The notes under the pieces are model-generated. The model was given only the letters and a program-made list of their open reading frames with translations. It did not search any database and was not told where the DNA came from. Source: Acidobacteriota bacterium (lineage in GTDB: Bacteria; Acidobacteriota; Terriglobia; Acidiferrales; UBA7541). From it: a stretch of 64,000 nt of DNA. Positions 37,857 to 46,908 of this stretch are shown piece by piece. The position numbers and the translations under genes were made by a program. Location: positions 1-64,000 of the forward strand of contig QHZD01000041.1 of the NCBI GenBank assembly GCA_003225315.1, given 5' to 3'. Position 1 is the stretch's first letter, and each line of letters begins with the position of its first letter.

Positions 37857-39898
37857 AGACGAATTGGCCGGCCCTTCGGCATGGCTACCTAATCCTTGCC
37901 AGTGTTGCGCTGACGACCAGCCCGACGCTTGCGCAGACGCCCGCTGGTGGGACAGCGGCCGGCGCTGTCATCTCCAGCGTTGCCATAACCCAAGCGCCGG
38001 AACGGTCGGCTGTGCGCGTGGAAGGCGAGGGACGTCTTGACGTTCATGCCGGCCGCATGCAAAACCCGGAGCGCTTGGTGCTGGATTTTGCGGGAGCCCG
38101 GCTAGCAGTGCAGAAGACGGTCATCCCGGGGATATCCGCTCCTGTGCGCGGAGTGCGCATCGGACAATACCGGCCGGACGTCGCGCGAGTGGTGGTGGAT
38201 CTTACGACAGTGACGCCGTACCGGGTTGCCCGCGATGGCGATGCTGTAGTCATCTATTTTGAAAACCCGTCAACGACGCCCGTACAACCGGCGTCAAGCG
38301 CGGCGACTTTGACGTCCGAGCAGGAGAAGCCACGACAGGAATTCGATTACCGTACAGCACCACCCCGCATGGTGGCGGGGCGCTCCTCCAAGGATTCGAA
38401 GATTCCTGCTCCTCGCTTCCCTTTGCCAAGCGAACTGGCCCAGCCCTCAGTCACTTTGGCATCGTTCAATGAAAAGAAGGAACCTGTCCGTCCGGATTCC
38501 ACGACGCAACAAGCGGCCCAGCAAGCGGTGCAGCAGGCAAACACAGCGGCCACCACAATGGCTGCCCAGGCCCCGGCGGTGGCAGCAACTCCAGCCGGCA
38601 AGTACACCGGTGAGCCGATTTCGGTGAACCTGAAGGACGTCGACCTGAAGGATTTCTTCCGGCTGATTCACGAAATCAGCGGGCTGAACGTGGTCTTGGA
38701 TCCGGCGGTCAAAGGAAGCCTCACCATCGTTCTGGATGAAGTACCGTGGGATCAGGCACTGGACATCGTGCTGCAGAACAACAGCCTCGACAAGCAACTG
38801 AACGGCAACGTGCTACGCATCGCGACGCGCGCCACTCTCAAGACGGAAGCCGAGACGCAGCGGGACCTGGAGAAGGCGCAAGCAGAAGCAGTCACGCCGG
38901 TGACCGTACCCCGTGTACTGAGCTATGCTAAAGCGGCGACGCTGGCGCCGACGCTAAAGAAGTTCCTCAGTTCGCGCGGCGACATCTTATTCGATGACCG
39001 TTCGAACCAGCTGATCATTCGCGACATTCCGTCGGTCATTCCCATCATTGACAACCTGATCCGCAATCTGGACCGCAAGTCGCAGCAGGTGGAAATCGAA
39101 GCGCGAGTGGTTTCGGCCTCACGTTCCTTCGCGCGGGATATCGGCACTCAGCTCGCGTTTGCGACATCCGCCGGGAACAATATCTTTGGCGGCAATTCGG
39201 CCGTGGGCGCCAGCCCGATCTTCCGGACGATACTCCCTGGTGTATCCACTTCGCCAGCACTCACTTTCGGCACGCCACCGACGCCGTCGGGAACCGGTGC
39301 ACCGGCACCGGCGAACGTTCAGATGCCCTTGGTAACGAACCTCGGTGCGTCCGCTCCCACCAGCGGCATGAGCTACCTTTTCACGTCACCCAACTTTGCC
39401 ATCGATTTCATGATTACCGCGGCGGAAGCCAAGGGAGTTGGCAAGCTGCTGTCGAAGCCGAAGGTCATCACACAGAACAACGAGAGGGCGACAGTCAAGC
39501 AGGGAACCAAGATTCCCATTCAAACAACGATCAATAATACGATCTCTGTCCAGTTCATAGATGCGGTGCTGAAACTGGAAGTCACTCCACAGATCACGGC
39601 CGAAGGTACAGTGTTCATGGATGTAGTGGTGGAGAACACGCAGATTGACACCGGTATTCCACGAGTTCAGGGAGTTCCGGCGTTAGATACCCAAGCCGCG
39701 GAAACCAAGGTGACGGTGGCAGATGGTGGGACAGTGGTGATCGGCGGAATCATCGTGTCCACTCAGCGCACGGACATCTCTCAGGTTCCGCTGGTTGGGA
39801 GCCTGCCGCTGATCGGGCACCTATTCAAGCGTACGGCTGTCTCGACATCATCCCAGGAACTGCTGTTCTTCCTTACGCCGCGCATTATTCCGGGGTAA
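37853..39898 (+). CDS. pilQ: Type IV pilus secretin PilQ
   Basis: A 681-residue outer-membrane secretin. Signal peptide to about residue 28; one AMIN domain (about 45-140, peptidoglycan binding); Thr/Ala/Gln-rich linker; an N0/STN domain (ISVNLKDVDLKDFFRLIHEI, about 250-325); an N1/secretin_N domain (RDILFDDRSNQLIIRDIP, about 345-405); and the secretin core to the end with VPLVGSLPLIGHLFKR and the final TPRIIPG. Single AMIN and single N1 copies make it a compact version. It closes the operon, followed by a strong hairpin. Confidence 0.93.
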   Translation: MKTNWPALRHGYLILASVALTTSPTLAQTPAGGTAAGAVISSVAITQAPERSAVRVEGEGRLDVHAGRMQNPERLVLDFAGARLAVQKTVIPGISAPVRGVRIGQYRPDVARVVVDLTTVTPYRVARDGDAVVIYFENPSTTPVQPASSAATLTSEQEKPRQEFDYRTAPPRMVAGRSSKDSKIPAPRFPLPSELAQPSVTLASFNEKKEPVRPDSTTQQAAQQAVQQANTAATTMAAQAPAVAATPAGKYTGEPISVNLKDVDLKDFFRLIHEISGLNVVLDPAVKGSLTIVLDEVPWDQALDIVLQNNSLDKQLNGNVLRIATRATLKTEAETQRDLEKAQAEAVTPVTVPRVLSYAKAATLAPTLKKFLSSRGDILFDDRSNQLIIRDIPSVIPIIDNLIRNLDRKSQQVEIEARVVSASRSFARDIGTQLAFATSAGNNIFGGNSAVGASPIFRTILPGVSTSPALTFGTPPTPSGTGAPAPANVQMPLVTNLGASAPTSGMSYLFTSPNFAIDFMITAAEAKGVGKLLSKPKVITQNNERATVKQGTKIPIQTTINNTISVQFIDAVLKLEVTPQITAEGTVFMDVVVENTQIDTGIPRVQGVPALDTQAAETKVTVADGGTVVIGGIIVSTQRTDISQVPLVGSLPLIGHLFKRTAVSTSSQELLFFLTPRIIPG

Positions 39899-39927
39899 TT
39901 CGGGAATACTCTTTCAACACAGCTGGA

Positions 39928-39960
39928 AACGAGGAGACTATGGTCTCCTCGTTCCATTTT
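39928..39960 (+). terminator. Hairpin after pilQ overlapping the next start codon
   Basis: AACGAGGAGAC-TATG-GTCTCCTCGTT, perfect 11-bp arms extendable by GG/CC with one bulged A, followed by CCATTTT. It has the form of a weak intrinsic terminator, yet its left arm carries the GAGGAG ribosome binding site and its loop the ATG (39940) of the next gene. Confidence 0.65.
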
Positions 39961-41043
39961 ATGAAGACACCTCTGCATCGACGGCGCCACGATCTCAGCT
40001 TGAGTTTCCGAGACGCGAAAATCGATGCGCTGCTGATAACGAGCCCGGCTAACTGGTATTACCTGACGGGGTTCACCGGGGAGTCCGGTGCGCTGATCGT
40101 GTCGCGGAAGGGCGTTAGTCTCATCACGGATGGAAGATTTATGGTGCAGGGCCGGGAAGAAATGTCCGGAGTCCGCATCCTCCAGCAAAAACATTCGCTG
40201 TTTGAATCCGTCGGCCAGGTTTTAAGGGATTCCAGGTTCCGTCGCGTGGGGTTCGATCCCACTCAGATAACGGTCGGACAGTTTCGCAGCCTGCGCAAAG
40301 CGGCCGGAGCGCGGGTGCGGTGGGTTTCAGCTCCAGGCAAAGTGGAGAGCCTGCGCATGCGGAAGGACCCTGCAGAACTGGCGCAAATGCGACGGGCGGC
40401 CATCCTGGCTGGTGAAGTGGTCCAATCGGCCATCAGGCTGCTAAAGCCCGGGATACGAGAATTTGAGGTCGGAGCTGAGATCGAATACCAGATGAGAAAG
40501 AGGGGAGCGTCGGGGCCGGCTTTTGAGACAATTGTCGCATTCGGACGCAGATCTGCGTTGCCACATGCGCGCCCCACGGCCAAGCGACTGGGGAGAAATG
40601 AGTTGGTCGTGTTGGACCTGGGTGTTATACTCGGCCACTATTGCAGCGACATAACCCGCACAGTGTACGTGGGGCGGGCCCCAAAACGCATCCGGTTGTG
40701 GTATCAGGCGGTTTTGGAGGCCCAGACGGCAGCAATCGCAGCAGCAAAGAACGACGCGGCGTGCGGGGACGTCGATGCAGCGGCAAGGCAAGTTTTAGCC
40801 GACTATCACCTGGACCATCTCTTTGTTCACAGCACGGGCCATGGGCTTGGATTGGAAGTGCATGAAGATCCCAGGGTGGCGCGGGGGCGGAAGAGGCGCC
40901 TGGAGCCGGGAAACGTCATCACAATTGAACCGGGCGTATATTCGGCGGGAGTCGGCGGGATACGCATTGAGGATGATGTCGCCGTTCACGCCGGCCATAC
41001 GGAAGTACTGACCCGCGCACCGCGGGATCTCATTGAGATCTAA
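39940..41043 (+). CDS. Xaa-Pro aminopeptidase/dipeptidase (M24B)
   Basis: A 367-residue two-metal peptidase cleaving before or after proline. The creatinase-type N-terminal domain (about 15-135) has WYYLTGFTGESGALIVS; the pita-bread catalytic domain has the five ligands in LDLGVILGHYCSDITRTV (two Asp), STGHGLGLEVHE (His), TIEPGVYSAG (Glu) and GGIRIEDDVAV (Glu). All are intact. Two starts are possible: ATG 39940, with GAGGAG but inside a strong hairpin, or ATG 39961, immediately after the hairpin but lacking a ribosome binding site. It is followed by accB and accC, a common neighbourhood. Confidence 0.9.
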   Translation: MVSSFHFMKTPLHRRRHDLSLSFRDAKIDALLITSPANWYYLTGFTGESGALIVSRKGVSLITDGRFMVQGREEMSGVRILQQKHSLFESVGQVLRDSRFRRVGFDPTQITVGQFRSLRKAAGARVRWVSAPGKVESLRMRKDPAELAQMRRAAILAGEVVQSAIRLLKPGIREFEVGAEIEYQMRKRGASGPAFETIVAFGRRSALPHARPTAKRLGRNELVVLDLGVILGHYCSDITRTVYVGRAPKRIRLWYQAVLEAQTAAIAAAKNDAACGDVDAAARQVLADYHLDHLFVHSTGHGLGLEVHEDPRVARGRKRRLEPGNVITIEPGVYSAGVGGIRIEDDVAVHAGHTEVLTRAPRDLIEI

Positions 41044-41051
41044 AAAAAGGC

Positions 41052-41585
41052 ATGAAACGCAAAAAGCCGAGCAAGTCCAGCCCGTCGTTTGGCAATCCTG
41101 AAATCCAGCAGATCGAACAGCTCTTTCAGTTCATGACGGAGCACAATCTTGAGGAATTCGAATATAGCAGGGGTGACCTAAGCATAAGGCTGCGTAAGCC
41201 TTCGGCCGGGCTCCCGGTTGCGCCTCTCCGAGCCGTAGCCGCACCTGAGATTATCGTTCCCGGGTCGCTGGAAGCTCCTCAATTGTCGTCCGGCGGTGCT
41301 TCGGCCCCGACTGCCGAGGCGCGTTCCTCGGAAGAGCTGCACCTGGTCAAATCCCCGATCGTCGGGACGTACTACGAATCTCCCAGCCCCGGAACGGAGG
41401 CATTTGTAAAGGTAGGGACGTACGTGGAGGCGGGAAAGGTGCTTTGCATTGTGGAAGCGATGAAGCTAATGAACGAGATCGAATCCGATGTCTCCGGCGA
41501 AGTTATGCGGATCTTCGTGGAAAACGGACAGCCGGTTGAGTATGGGCAGCCTCTCTTTGGCATTCGTCCGAGCCGGAAAAAGTAG
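41052..41585 (+). CDS. accB: Biotin carboxyl carrier protein of acetyl-CoA carboxylase AccB
   Basis: A 177-residue protein with an N-terminal AccC-interacting region (IQQIEQLFQFMTEHNLEEFE), an Ala/Pro-rich swinging linker (about 60-95) and the biotinyl domain (about 100-175). The biotin Lys is in VEAMKLMNE (Lys about 138), and the protruding thumb is in SPIVGTYYESPSPGTEAF. Carries carboxybiotin between AccC and the carboxyltransferase for malonyl-CoA synthesis. Nine bases after the peptidase gene. Confidence 0.95.
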   Translation: MKRKKPSKSSPSFGNPEIQQIEQLFQFMTEHNLEEFEYSRGDLSIRLRKPSAGLPVAPLRAVAAPEIIVPGSLEAPQLSSGGASAPTAEARSSEELHLVKSPIVGTYYESPSPGTEAFVKVGTYVEAGKVLCIVEAMKLMNEIESDVSGEVMRIFVENGQPVEYGQPLFGIRPSRKK

Positions 41586-41600
41586 CTGGCCCGCCAGACC

Positions 41601-42950
41601 ATGTTCCAGAAAATCCTAGTTGCCAATCGCGGGGAAATCGCCCTGCGGGTCATCTGCGCCTGCAAAGAATTGGGCATATCGACAGTTGCGGTGTATTCCG
41701 AGGCGGACCGCAATTCCCTCCATGTTCGATTTGCGGATGAGGCGGTTTGCATCGGGCCGGCGCGTAGCAGCGAGAGCTACCTGAACATCCCCCAGGTGAT
41801 CAGCGCCGCCGAAATTACTAACGTGGACGCCATTCATCCGGGATATGGGTTCCTTTCCGAAAACGCCAACTTCGCCAAGGTCTGCGAAGCGTCGGAAATC
41901 ACCTTCATCGGGCCTAGGCCGGAAATCATCGAAATGATGGGTGAAAAAGACCGCGCGCGGCGGGAAGTGAAAACCGCCGGCCTGCCAACCATTCCGGGAA
42001 GCGAGGGCGTTGTCGACGGGGAAGAGCAGCTCGCGAAAGAAGCGGCGCGCATCGGCTATCCGCTGATTCTCAAGGCCTCCGCAGGTGGAGGCGGACGCGG
42101 CATGCGCGTGGTACGCAAACAGGATGAGCTTCTCTCCGCTTACCAGACGGCGCGCAGCGAGGCGCAGCAAGCCTTTGGTACGCCGGACGTTTACGCGGAG
42201 AAATTTCTCGAACACCCTCGTCACATCGAGTTTCAGGTGCTGGGCGACCAGCACGGGAAAGTGGTGCATCTGGGTGAGCGCGAATGCAGCATCCAGCGAC
42301 GGCACCAGAAACTAGTGGAGGAATCGCCTTCGCCGGTCATGGAGCCCAAGCAGCGGAAGGAACTTGGCGCCAAGGTGGTGAAGGCGCTGGAACAAATCGG
42401 TTACACCAACGCCGGGACTGTCGAGTTCCTGATGGACCAGGACGGCGCGTTGTACTTCATCGAGATGAATACGCGCATTCAAGTCGAGCATCCCGTGACC
42501 GAACTCGTAACCGGCGTGGATTTAATCAAAGCCCAGATTCGCATCGCTTCCGGCGAAAAGATGGAAGATGCGACCGGAGCGATTATGCCCTCCGGCCACG
42601 CGATCGAGTGCCGGATCAACGCGGAAGATCCGGTGACCTTCGTGCCGTCCGCGGGGCGCATTACGACGTTTCAGGCGCCGGGAGGCACAGGCGTGCGAGT
42701 GGATTCCGCCGCTTATGCCGACGCGGTCATTCCTCCTTACTACGATTCGATGATTGCAAAGCTCATCGTTAAGGGGCGCGACCGGACGGAGGCCATCGGG
42801 CGCATGAAGCGGGCGCTTGAGATGTTCGTCATCGAAGGCATCAAGACGTCGATTCCGTTGCACCGCCGGATTCTGGCGGATCCGGATTTTGCTGCGGGGA
42901 AGTTTGACACCCACTTCATCGAAAGATTGCTGGGAACGAACGGAAAATAA
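41601..42950 (+). CDS. accC: Biotin carboxylase AccC
   Basis: A 449-residue ATP-grasp enzyme that carboxylates biotin on AccB. Motifs: [17 protein letters not shown] (start), [17 protein letters not shown]-binding glycine loop [54 protein letters not shown] and [16 protein letters not shown] with metal and bicarbonate ligands. Length is the family norm. Genes for the AccA/AccD carboxyltransferase are not in the window. Confidence 0.97.
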   Translation: MFQKILVANRGEIALRVICACKELGISTVAVYSEADRNSLHVRFADEAVCIGPARSSESYLNIPQVISAAEITNVDAIHPGYGFLSENANFAKVCEASEITFIGPRPEIIEMMGEKDRARREVKTAGLPTIPGSEGVVDGEEQLAKEAARIGYPLILKASAGGGGRGMRVVRKQDELLSAYQTARSEAQQAFGTPDVYAEKFLEHPRHIEFQVLGDQHGKVVHLGERECSIQRRHQKLVEESPSPVMEPKQRKELGAKVVKALEQIGYTNAGTVEFLMDQDGALYFIEMNTRIQVEHPVTELVTGVDLIKAQIRIASGEKMEDATGAIMPSGHAIECRINAEDPVTFVPSAGRITTFQAPGGTGVRVDSAAYADAVIPPYYDSMIAKLIVKGRDRTEAIGRMKRALEMFVIEGIKTSIPLHRRILADPDFAAGKFDTHFIERLLGTNGK

Positions 42951-42953
42951 ACA

Positions 42954-43598
42954 TTGAAGCGCCTTGTTCTACCGCGGCTGTATGTGATATTAGACGCAGC
43001 ATTGCTTACCGTTCCGGAAGAGCGCGCTCAAGAGCTTGTTGCCGCCGGTGTCCGGTTGTTCCAGTACCGGAATAAGGGGGCGTCCGCGCGCAAACTTTTC
43101 GAATCCTCAAGAAAACTGGTTTCGTTGCTTTCATCGCAGGGAGCTCGGTTTGTGGTGAATGACCGCCCTGATGTCGCGGCCCTTGTGGGAGCAGACGGCG
43201 TTCATGTCGGCCAGGATGATTTAGGCGTGGAGGAAGCGCGGCGCGTAGTTGGGCTGGAGAAACTTGTCGGAGTGTCCACGCACAATCTCGAACAGTTCCA
43301 GCACGCCGCCGCATCTTCCGCGGATTACATCGCTGTGGGCCCCATCTTTGCCACGGGGACAAAGTCAAACCCCGACCCTGTTGTTGGCACGGAGTTCGTT
43401 CGAAAGGTCAGGCCGCTAACTGATAAACCAATCGTGGCAATTGGCGGCGTCACATTGCAGAGCGCGCCTGAGATAATCGAGGCAGGGGCCGATTGCGTGG
43501 CGGTTATCAGGGACATTCTTGGGGCTCCGGAGCCTGCGATGCGCGCAAGGCAATACATCGACCAGCTGGGAGCTATTAACCATGCGGCGATAGGCTGA
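42954..43598 (+). CDS. thiE: Thiamine-phosphate synthase ThiE
   Basis: A 214-residue TIM-barrel enzyme joining HMP-PP and thiazole-P to thiamine phosphate. Motifs: LFQYRNKG (pyrophosphate-binding QxRxK), VVNDRPDVAALVGADGVHVG and QDDLG (metal-binding Asp pair), GVSTHNLEQ, YIAVGPIFATGTKSN and IVAIGGV. It starts with TTG three bases after the accC stop, so it is read from the same transcript. No TPP riboswitch is visible, as expected for an internal operon gene. Other thi genes are absent here. Confidence 0.92.
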   Translation: MKRLVLPRLYVILDAALLTVPEERAQELVAAGVRLFQYRNKGASARKLFESSRKLVSLLSSQGARFVVNDRPDVAALVGADGVHVGQDDLGVEEARRVVGLEKLVGVSTHNLEQFQHAAASSADYIAVGPIFATGTKSNPDPVVGTEFVRKVRPLTDKPIVAIGGVTLQSAPEIIEAGADCVAVIRDILGAPEPAMRARQYIDQLGAINHAAIG

Positions 43599-43610
43599 GG
43601 CATTCGGCGA

Positions 43611-45173
43611 ATGGCTGACACAACACATCCTCTCGCGGACACCAGGGCAAAATCGGAGCCTGGCTTTGTGCGCGCCATTGGTTTGTTCGACGGCACGATG
43701 ATCGTGGTGGGCTCGATGATCGGATCGGGCATCTTCATTGTGGCCGCGGATATATCGCGGCAAACGGGTTCCGCGGGCGGACTGTTGCTCACCTGGATTC
43801 TCACGGGACTGCTGACGATTTCCGCCGCGCTTTCTTACGGTGAACTGGCAGCGCTGTTCCCGCACGCCGGCGGTCAGTACGTTTATTTGCGTGAGGCCTA
43901 CTCTCCGCTGTGGGGATTTCTTTACGGTTGGACGCTTTTCCTGGTGATCCAGACAGGAACCATCGCGGCTGTGGCTGTTGGATTTGCCCGCTATTTGGGC
44001 ATTCTGTGGCCGGCGATATCGCCGAATGCATGGATTATTCATCCCATTGCCCTCGGTTCGAAATACGCCATCAGCCTCTCTGTCCAGCAATTGGTGGGCG
44101 TGCTTATGATTGTGTTCCTGACCTTCATCAACACGCTGGGCGTGCGGCTTGGGAAGCTGATCCAAAACGTGTTCACAAGCGCAAAAACACTCTCACTCGT
44201 GGGATTGATTTTCCTGGGCATTTTTGTGGGGAGGAATGCCGGGGCGATTACCGAGAATTTCAGCCACTTCTGGACGATTCGAAATGCGCAGCCCATCGAG
44301 CCGGGCGCGAGTTTTCTAAAGAGTTTTGTGCCAACGATAACTGCTGCCAGCGGCGCGTTTGGATTGTTGGTGGCATATGGTGTGGCGCAAGTCGGCTCGC
44401 TGTTTTCCGCGGACGCCTGGAACAACATCGGGTTTACGGCCGCGGAAGTGAAAAACCCGAAGCGCGACGTGGCTCTCTCGATGGCCTTCGGCACGATTAT
44501 CGTGATCATGCTGTATTGCCTTGCGAATTTGGCTTATCTTTGCACGCTGCCACTGGTGCAGATTCAGACCGCTCCTGATGATCGCGTGGCCAGCGCGGCA
44601 TTAAACGCCATCTTCGGACCCACGGGCGCGATGCTCATGGCCGGAGCGATCATTATTTCGACGTTTGGCTGCAACAACGGATTGATTCTGGCCGGTGCGC
44701 GCGTCACTTATGCCATGGCAAAGGATGGCCTCTTTTTCAAATCCACTGGCACGCTGAACAAGAAAGGCGTCCCCGGTACGGCGTTGATTTATCAAGGCGT
44801 TTGGATCGCTATCCTGATATTGCTAAGAACGCGGCGCGTGGACGCGGCTGGCGCGATCACATACGGCAATCTTTATAGCGACCTGCTCAATTACGTTGTT
44901 TTTGCCGCGTTACTTTTTTATGTGCTGACGATCATCGGGATTTTTGTGCTGCGTGCAAAACGGCCAGATGCCGAGCGGCCGTATCGCGCGTTCGGGTACC
45001 CGATTGTTCCCGCGCTCTATATCTTTGCCGCGGTCGCAATTATGTTTGTGCTTTTGCTTTACCAGACGCAAACCTCGGGAAAGGGTCTGGAGATTGTTTT
45101 GCTTGGCGTTCCCGTCTATCTGCTATGGTCGTGGTGGTCGCGGCGGAGCGCTAACGCTGGACTAGAGCAATAG
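43611..45173 (+). CDS. APC-superfamily amino-acid permease (LAT/PotE-like)
   Basis: A 520-residue transporter with about twelve transmembrane helices. Helix 1 has the broken-helix motif VVGSMIGSGIFIVAADI; FTAAEVKNPKRDVALSMAFG matches the conserved loop after helix 6 and NGLILAGARVTYAMAKDG the region near helix 8. A large extracellular loop (about 200-235) is present. Likely proton-coupled amino-acid uptake or exchange; substrate unknown. Follows thiE by 12 bases. A second, different APC permease lies downstream. Confidence 0.88.
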   Translation: MADTTHPLADTRAKSEPGFVRAIGLFDGTMIVVGSMIGSGIFIVAADISRQTGSAGGLLLTWILTGLLTISAALSYGELAALFPHAGGQYVYLREAYSPLWGFLYGWTLFLVIQTGTIAAVAVGFARYLGILWPAISPNAWIIHPIALGSKYAISLSVQQLVGVLMIVFLTFINTLGVRLGKLIQNVFTSAKTLSLVGLIFLGIFVGRNAGAITENFSHFWTIRNAQPIEPGASFLKSFVPTITAASGAFGLLVAYGVAQVGSLFSADAWNNIGFTAAEVKNPKRDVALSMAFGTIIVIMLYCLANLAYLCTLPLVQIQTAPDDRVASAALNAIFGPTGAMLMAGAIIISTFGCNNGLILAGARVTYAMAKDGLFFKSTGTLNKKGVPGTALIYQGVWIAILILLRTRRVDAAGAITYGNLYSDLLNYVVFAALLFYVLTIIGIFVLRAKRPDAERPYRAFGYPIVPALYIFAAVAIMFVLLLYQTQTSGKGLEIVLLGVPVYLLWSWWSRRSANAGLEQ

Positions 45174-45183
45174 TCGAATTCTT

Positions 45184-45214
45184 TGTAGGGGCGCGACGTG
45201 CTGCGCCCCTACAA
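45184..45214. repeat. Dispersed palindrome, family A copy 4
   Basis: TTGTAGGGGCGC-gacgtgct-GCGCCCCTACAA: perfect 12-bp arms around a near-symmetric centre, in the gap between the two permeases. It is the cleanest copy of the family and probably folds in mRNA, where it could terminate or stabilise the upstream message. Confidence 0.75.
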
Positions 45215-45276
45215 TGCATAAGGCCAAATTGGCGGCGTCATGAGGAAGCGGGGCCATCCCCCAAAGGAGGAGTTGC

Positions 45277-46803
45277 ATGGGCAACCCCTTGTTCGCAACC
45301 AAGTCGCTCGACACGCTGATGAAAGAGGCTGCCGATACAGGAGAGCACAGTCTGAAGAGGGCACTCGGCCCCGTCAACCTTATTACGCTGGGAATCGGGG
45401 CTGTCATCGGCGCAGGCATCTTCGTGCTCACCGGCTCGGCCGCAGCACTTTATGCTGGCCCAGCCATCATGCTCTCCTATGTACTCGCTGGGACAGGCTG
45501 TGTGTTCGCTGGTCTCTGCTATGCCGAATTCGCTTCGATGATTCCTATCGCCGGCTCTGCCTATACTTATGGCTATGCCACGCTCGGCGAACTTATTGCC
45601 TGGATCATCGGCTGGGATTTGATCCTGGAATATGCGTTTGGCGCTGCGACCGTAGCCAGTGGCTGGAGCAGCACGCTTGTAGCGTTCCTGCAGGACTATG
45701 GTATCAGCTTGCCGCCGCAGATCTGCGACGTGCCGGGAGCTCTTTGGGTCATGGTCGATGGCCGGTGGGCGCCGGCGACTACTTTTAATCTGCCTGCCGA
45801 GCAGTTGGCCGCCCTGCCGCACGCCACGGCCAGCTTCAACCTGATCGCGTTCCTAGCCATCCTTGCCGTTACCACCATCCTGATTTTGGGCATCAAAGAA
45901 TCGGCCAACTTCAACACGGCCATCGTGTTCGTGAAGCTCACCGCAGTGTTGACTTTTATCGCTGTCGCGCTGCCTTTTGTTCTGAAGCACCCTGACATCG
46001 CTCACGCCAATTGGAAGGTATTTTTGCCGCTGAACACAGGCACATTCGGCGCCTACGGCTGGTCGGGCGTCCTGCGAGGCGCCGCAGTTGTTTTCTTCGC
46101 GTACATCGGTTTCGATGCTGTTTCGACCGCAGCTCAAGAGGCGCGCAACCCGCAAAAGGACATGCCCGTCGGCATCCTAGGATCGCTGGTCATATGCACC
46201 TTCCTGTACATCGCCGTGTCCGGGCTGCTTACCGCAACGGTGCACTACTCGCGCCTTAACATTGGCGCCCCGGTGTCGTTGGCTATTCGCGAGACGGGGG
46301 TAAAGTGGGGCAGCTATGTAGTCAATGCGGGAGCGCTGGCTGGACTGAGCACGGTGATGTTGGTGATGTTGCTGGGACAATCGCGCGTATTTTACTCGAT
46401 GGCCCACGACGGCTTGCTGTGGAAGTGGGCAGGCGACATTCACCCACGTTTTCGCACTCCATGGAAGTCCACGGCAGTTGTCGGATTGGGTGCCGCTATC
46501 TTCGGCTCGCTCGTCCCTATTGGCAGTCTTGGGCAGATGGTGAGCATCGGTACGCTCCTGGCCTTTGTTATCGTTTGCGCGGCTGTTTTGATTTTACGCG
46601 TTCGCCGTCCGGACCTGGAGCGGCCCTTCCGGACACCGTGGGTTCCCTTCGTGCCGGTGATGGGAATTATTGTCTCGCTTGGGCTTATGGCCAGTCTGAA
46701 CAGAGTCACCTGGGTGCGGCTGATTGTTTGGCTGATAATTGGCCTGATCATTTATTTCACCTACAGCGTGAAAAACAGCAAAGTCCGCAATGGCATGAAG
46801 TAA
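45277..46803 (+). CDS. APC-superfamily cationic amino-acid transporter (CAT-like)
   Basis: A 508-residue permease with about twelve transmembrane helices. VITLGIGAVIGAGIFVLTGSAA is helix 1, followed by YAEFASMIPIAGSAYTYGYA and IAWIIGWDLILEYAFGAATV, and FFAYIGFDAVSTAAQEARNP, all characteristic of the CAT/YfnA group. AAGGAGGAG is eight bases before the ATG. Substrate likely a basic or branched amino acid by family; not determinable here. Confidence 0.9.
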   Translation: MGNPLFATKSLDTLMKEAADTGEHSLKRALGPVNLITLGIGAVIGAGIFVLTGSAAALYAGPAIMLSYVLAGTGCVFAGLCYAEFASMIPIAGSAYTYGYATLGELIAWIIGWDLILEYAFGAATVASGWSSTLVAFLQDYGISLPPQICDVPGALWVMVDGRWAPATTFNLPAEQLAALPHATASFNLIAFLAILAVTTILILGIKESANFNTAIVFVKLTAVLTFIAVALPFVLKHPDIAHANWKVFLPLNTGTFGAYGWSGVLRGAAVVFFAYIGFDAVSTAAQEARNPQKDMPVGILGSLVICTFLYIAVSGLLTATVHYSRLNIGAPVSLAIRETGVKWGSYVVNAGALAGLSTVMLVMLLGQSRVFYSMAHDGLLWKWAGDIHPRFRTPWKSTAVVGLGAAIFGSLVPIGSLGQMVSIGTLLAFVIVCAAVLILRVRRPDLERPFRTPWVPFVPVMGIIVSLGLMASLNRVTWVRLIVWLIIGLIIYFTYSVKNSKVRNGMK

Positions 46804-46908
46804 CTCTTGGAACTCGGCGCCGACGACGCCTGGCCTGTTTTGCTCCGCTCGATGCTCCCACTGCATTCGCTACGGCGATTCAGGTAAAGTATTCATTCCG
46901 ATGACGGC

